From contig JAFYYM010000007.1 in assembly GCA_017557535.1 (NCBI GenBank), positions 1 through 64,000 of the forward strand: 64,000 bases of DNA, given 5' to 3'. Below, piece by piece: positions 61,602-64,000 of this stretch (its first letter is position 1; every line of letters starts with the position of its first letter). The notes beneath the pieces are model-generated. The model saw nothing but the letters and a program-made list of their open reading frames with translations, did not search any database and had not been told where the DNA came from. Source of the DNA: Bacteroidales bacterium. GTDB taxonomy: Bacteria > Bacteroidota > Bacteroidia > Bacteroidales > UBA932. A program made the position numbers and the translations under genes.

Positions 61602-61949
61602 CTATTTCTTTAGCAGTTCTTCTATGTGCTCGGCGTAGTCGAGAGTCGTGTCAAGATAGAAAACGATCTCTGGGACAATCCTGAGCTGTCTTCCGACTTG
61701 GCGGCCAAGAGCACCGCGAAGCTCTCGGATGTTGTCGTTCAGGATTTTCATCACTTCTTCCGCTTTGGCGGAAGGGAATATGCTCACATAGGTCTTAGCT
61801 ATAGAGAGGTCGGGACTGACCCTAACCTCGCTGACAGTGACCATGGCACCTCCGAAGAAGGCCATGCCTTTGCCGCGGATGATCTCGGCGAGATCCTTCT
61901 GAATCTCACGAGCGACCTTCAGCTGTCTTGTCGTGGCCTGCTTTTCCAT
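61602..61949 (-). CDS. rbfA: Ribosome-binding factor A
   Basis: Assembly factor that binds the small ribosomal subunit during 16S rRNA maturation and cold growth. The 115-residue protein has the KH-fold core with KVAREIQKDLAEIIRGKG, VTVSEVRVSPDLSIAKTYVSIF and LRGALGRQVGRQLRIVPEIVFYLDTTLDYAEHIEELL, all RbfA signatures. It lies two bases after tyrS on the same strand. Confidence 0.95.
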   Translation of the reverse strand: MEKQATTRQLKVAREIQKDLAEIIRGKGMAFFGGAMVTVSEVRVSPDLSIAKTYVSIFPSAKAEEVMKILNDNIRELRGALGRQVGRQLRIVPEIVFYLDTTLDYAEHIEELLKK

Positions 61950-61951
61950 AA

Positions 61952-63244
61952 TTATATAATATTAATAATGAAATAGTTCTTCTTTCCTTTCTGGGCAAGG
62001 ATATACTTCCCGTCCACTATGTCTTTCTCTGAGATCTGGTACTCGATGTCTGTGATCTTGTCCTTGTTGATGGACACACCGTTACCGACGGTCATCTTCC
62101 TGGCCTCGCCCTTTGACGGGAACACCTGTGTCTTTACCGCCAGGAAGTCGAGGATATTGCAAGGAAGCTCATTCCTGGGCACATCGAAGGTGGGCACACC
62201 CGCGAAAACCGCCAGGAATGTCTTCTCGTCCAGCTTGCGGAGTTCGTCGGAAGTTGAGTTTCCGAAAAGCATCTTGGAAGCGGAGACAGCGTTATCATAT
62301 TCAGCTGACCCGTGGATCATAGTGGTTATCTCCTTGGCCAGAAGCTGCTGTAGGGTCCTGCGCCCGGGATCGGCGCGATGCTCGGCGATGGCCGCCTCGA
62401 CAGTCTCCCTGTCCAGCATCGTGAATATCTTAATGTACCTCTCGGCGTCCTCGTCGCTGACATTGAGCCAGAACTGATAGAACTCGTAAGGTGATGTCTT
62501 CTCAGGGTCAAGCCAGATGTTGCCCTTCTCGGTCTTGCCGAATTTCGTTCCGTCAGCCTTTTTGACAAGCGGGCATGTGAGGGCGAACGCGTCGGTCTTG
62601 CCGAGAATCCTGCGGATGAGCTCGGTACCAGTGGTGATATTGCCCCACTGATCGCTTCCGCCAAGCTGAAGGCGGCAACCCATGTGCTCATAGAGCCAAA
62701 GATAATCGTATCCTTGAAGCAGCTGATAGCTGAACTCAGTGAAGGACATGCCCTCACGGGACTCGTCGGAAAGACGTTTCTTCACAGAATCCTTTGCCAT
62801 CATGTAATTGACGGTGATATGCTTGCCGATGTCACGGATGAAATTCAGGAATGAATACCCCTTCATCCAGTCGTAGTTGTTGACAAGCTCGGCTTTGTTA
62901 GGGGCGTCAGAATCGAAATCGAGGATCCTGGAGAGCTGCGCGCGGATGCCCTTGATGTTGTGAAGAAGGGTCTCCTCGTCAAGGAGTTTGCGCTCCTGCG
63001 ACTTCATCGAAGGGTCTCCAATCATGCCGGTCGCGCCACCGATCAAGGCGATAGGCTTATGACCGCACTGCTGGAAGTGCCTGAGTATCATTATACTGAC
63101 AAGATGACCAATGTGCAATGAGTCAGCCGTCGGATCGATTCCGACATATGCTGCCTGTGGGCCTTCCATGAGTTTTTCCTCTGTCCCGGGCATGATGTCC
63201 TGGATCATGCCTCTCCATCTGAGTTCCTCTACGAAATTCTTCAT
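61952..63244 (-). CDS. tyrS: Tyrosyl-tRNA synthetase
   Basis: Class I aminoacyl-tRNA synthetase that charges tRNA-Tyr. The 430-residue protein has the HIGH motif ([11 protein letters not shown]44-H47), the [25 protein letters not shown] binding region and the KMSKS-equivalent KFGKT (with Thr in the last place), then a C-terminal S4 RNA-binding domain ([23 protein letters not shown]). It shares a transcript with rbfA. Confidence 0.97.
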   Translation of the reverse strand: MKNFVEELRWRGMIQDIMPGTEEKLMEGPQAAYVGIDPTADSLHIGHLVSIMILRHFQQCGHKPIALIGGATGMIGDPSMKSQERKLLDEETLLHNIKGIRAQLSRILDFDSDAPNKAELVNNYDWMKGYSFLNFIRDIGKHITVNYMMAKDSVKKRLSDESREGMSFTEFSYQLLQGYDYLWLYEHMGCRLQLGGSDQWGNITTGTELIRRILGKTDAFALTCPLVKKADGTKFGKTEKGNIWLDPEKTSPYEFYQFWLNVSDEDAERYIKIFTMLDRETVEAAIAEHRADPGRRTLQQLLAKEITTMIHGSAEYDNAVSASKMLFGNSTSDELRKLDEKTFLAVFAGVPTFDVPRNELPCNILDFLAVKTQVFPSKGEARKMTVGNGVSINKDKITDIEYQISEKDIVDGKYILAQKGKKNYFIINII

Positions 63245-63301
63245 CTTATTTATAAAAATCTTTTTGCTCTTTAAAATCTCGCGAATTTAGGTAAAATAAG
63301 T

Positions 63302-63309
63302 TAAATTTG
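63302..63309 (+). promoter_or_regulatory. tpiA promoter -7 element
   Basis: TAAATTTG, a full match to TAnnTTTG, 53 bases before the ATG. No clear -33 element. Confidence 0.5.
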
Positions 63310-63362
63310 CAGATTGTAAAGAAGATTAACCTCTTGAAATTAACAACTAAACATCAAAGAAT

Positions 63363-64000
63363 ATGAGAAAGAAAATCGTCGCTGGTAACTGGAAGATGAA
63401 CACCAACCTCCAGGAAGGTGTTGAGCTCGCCAAGGCTGTCGCCGCCAAATCTGTAGAGACTCCTGAGAATGTCGGTCTTATCGTGGCCGCTCCTTTCACC
63501 CACCTCTGCGCTGTCGCTGAGGCTGTGAAGGGCTCAAAGGTTGAGGTTTCCGCCCAGAATTGCGCTGACCATGAGAAAGGAGCCTACACAGGTGAGGTCT
63601 CCGTCGGCATGCTCACTTCTGTAGGTTGCCAGTGGACTATCCTCGGTCACTCCGAGAGAAGGCAGTACTACGGTGAGACTGATGAGAAGCTTGTCGAGAA
63701 GGTCAAGCTCGCCCTTGGGGCTGGCCTTGGTGTAATTCTCTGCGTCGGAGAAAACCTTGACGAGAGAGAGGCAGGCAAGCACTTCGAGGTTGTCACCAGC
63801 CAGATAGAGAACGTGCTGTTCCAGTTCACAGCCGATGATATGGCCAAGATCGTCGTCGCCTACGAACCCGTCTGGGCCATCGGTACCGGCAAGACCGCCA
63901 CAGCCGAGCAGGCTGAGGAGATTCACGCTTGCATCCGCAAGGTCCTCGCCGGCAAATTCGGTGAGACCGTCGCCGAGGATACCATCATACTCTACGGTGG
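63363..64000 (+). CDS. tpiA: Triosephosphate isomerase (3' part outside window)
   Basis: Glycolytic enzyme that interconverts dihydroxyacetone phosphate and glyceraldehyde 3-phosphate. The reading frame starts [15 protein letters not shown] with the catalytic Lys and Asn, has the catalytic His in [10 protein letters not shown], and the catalytic Glu in [14 protein letters not shown] before the window ends. About 212 residues are present of an expected 250. The opposite-strand open frame there is a shadow. Confidence 0.97.
   Translation, partial: MRKKIVAGNWKMNTNLQEGVELAKAVAAKSVETPENVGLIVAAPFTHLCAVAEAVKGSKVEVSAQNCADHEKGAYTGEVSVGMLTSVGCQWTILGHSERRQYYGETDEKLVEKVKLALGAGLGVILCVGENLDEREAGKHFEVVTSQIENVLFQFTADDMAKIVVAYEPVWAIGTGKTATAEQAEEIHACIRKVLAGKFGETVAEDTIILYG

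Overview
The window is chromosomal DNA from a member of Bacteroidales (Bacteroidota), probably an uncultured host-associated lineage. Many genes carry the Bacteroidota -7 promoter element TAnnTTTG, several with a TTG or TTTG element 18-20 bp upstream, and Shine-Dalgarno sites are mostly weak. Lineage-typical families include DUF4831, TIGR02757, a large SecA with a SEC-C tail, M49 dipeptidyl peptidase III, C11 and M6 peptidases, a Hc1-like small basic protein and an anaerobic sulfatase-maturase-type radical SAM enzyme. I cannot name the genus.

Layout. 1-13.7 kb: the 5' end of rpsF with its promoter and leader hairpin, dipeptidase pepD, a DUF4831 protein, a lipid A-type acyltransferase, a POT peptide transporter, a TIGR02757 protein, a radical SAM maturase, a zeta-toxin-like kinase overlapping the tldD/pmbA pair, slyD, and a secreted histidine phosphatase fused to a phosphodiester glycosidase. 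13.8-22.4 kb: a glycosyltransferase and trkA, an ABC-F protein, DUF1232, glpT-type transporter, grpE-dnaJ, rplS, tRNA-Arg(ACG) and tRNA-Gly(CCC). 22.4-26.8 kb: a 184-bp tandem repeat that copies the tRNA-Gly 3' end and terminator, then secA-bactofilin. 26.9-44.1 kb: a surface-polysaccharide locus with three TupA-like ATP-grasp amidoligase genes (one frameshifted at a G tract), eight predicted glycosyltransferases, UDP-galactopyranose mutase, a short UDP-sugar dehydrogenase, a UDP-uronate-type epimerase, a flippase, an unrecognised 761-aa protein and an outer-membrane barrel. 44.1-64 kb: housekeeping and secreted genes (purC, recX, patatin/Omp85 protein, rlmN, recA, a helix-hairpin-helix protein, rsmI, tdk, xerD, DPP III, C11 peptidase, rplY, pth, Hc1-like gene, M6 peptidase, lipoprotein, rbfA, tyrS) and the 5' part of tpiA.

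How the genes fit together. The polysaccharide locus combines galactofuranose supply (glf), uronate-type sugar nucleotide chemistry (epimerase and dehydrogenase-like protein), transferases, and ATP-grasp amidoligases that could attach amino acids to carboxyl groups of the glycan; export would use the MOP flippase. No Wzy-type polymerase or priming sugar-phosphate transferase is seen in the window. The secreted or surface peptidases, peptide transporter and dipeptidase fit a proteolytic, peptide-using lifestyle.

The most unusual signal is a set of short dispersed repeats that appear both between genes and inside reading frames without breaking them. One GC-rich family (41 of 43 positions identical between copies) lies inside TldD and inside the helix-hairpin-helix protein, and a diverged copy lies in a 227-aa protein; a second family, about 26 bp, occurs between genes at four places and inside two genes in two different reading frames. 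This resembles the protein-coding palindromic elements known from Rickettsia, but here in a Bacteroidales genome.
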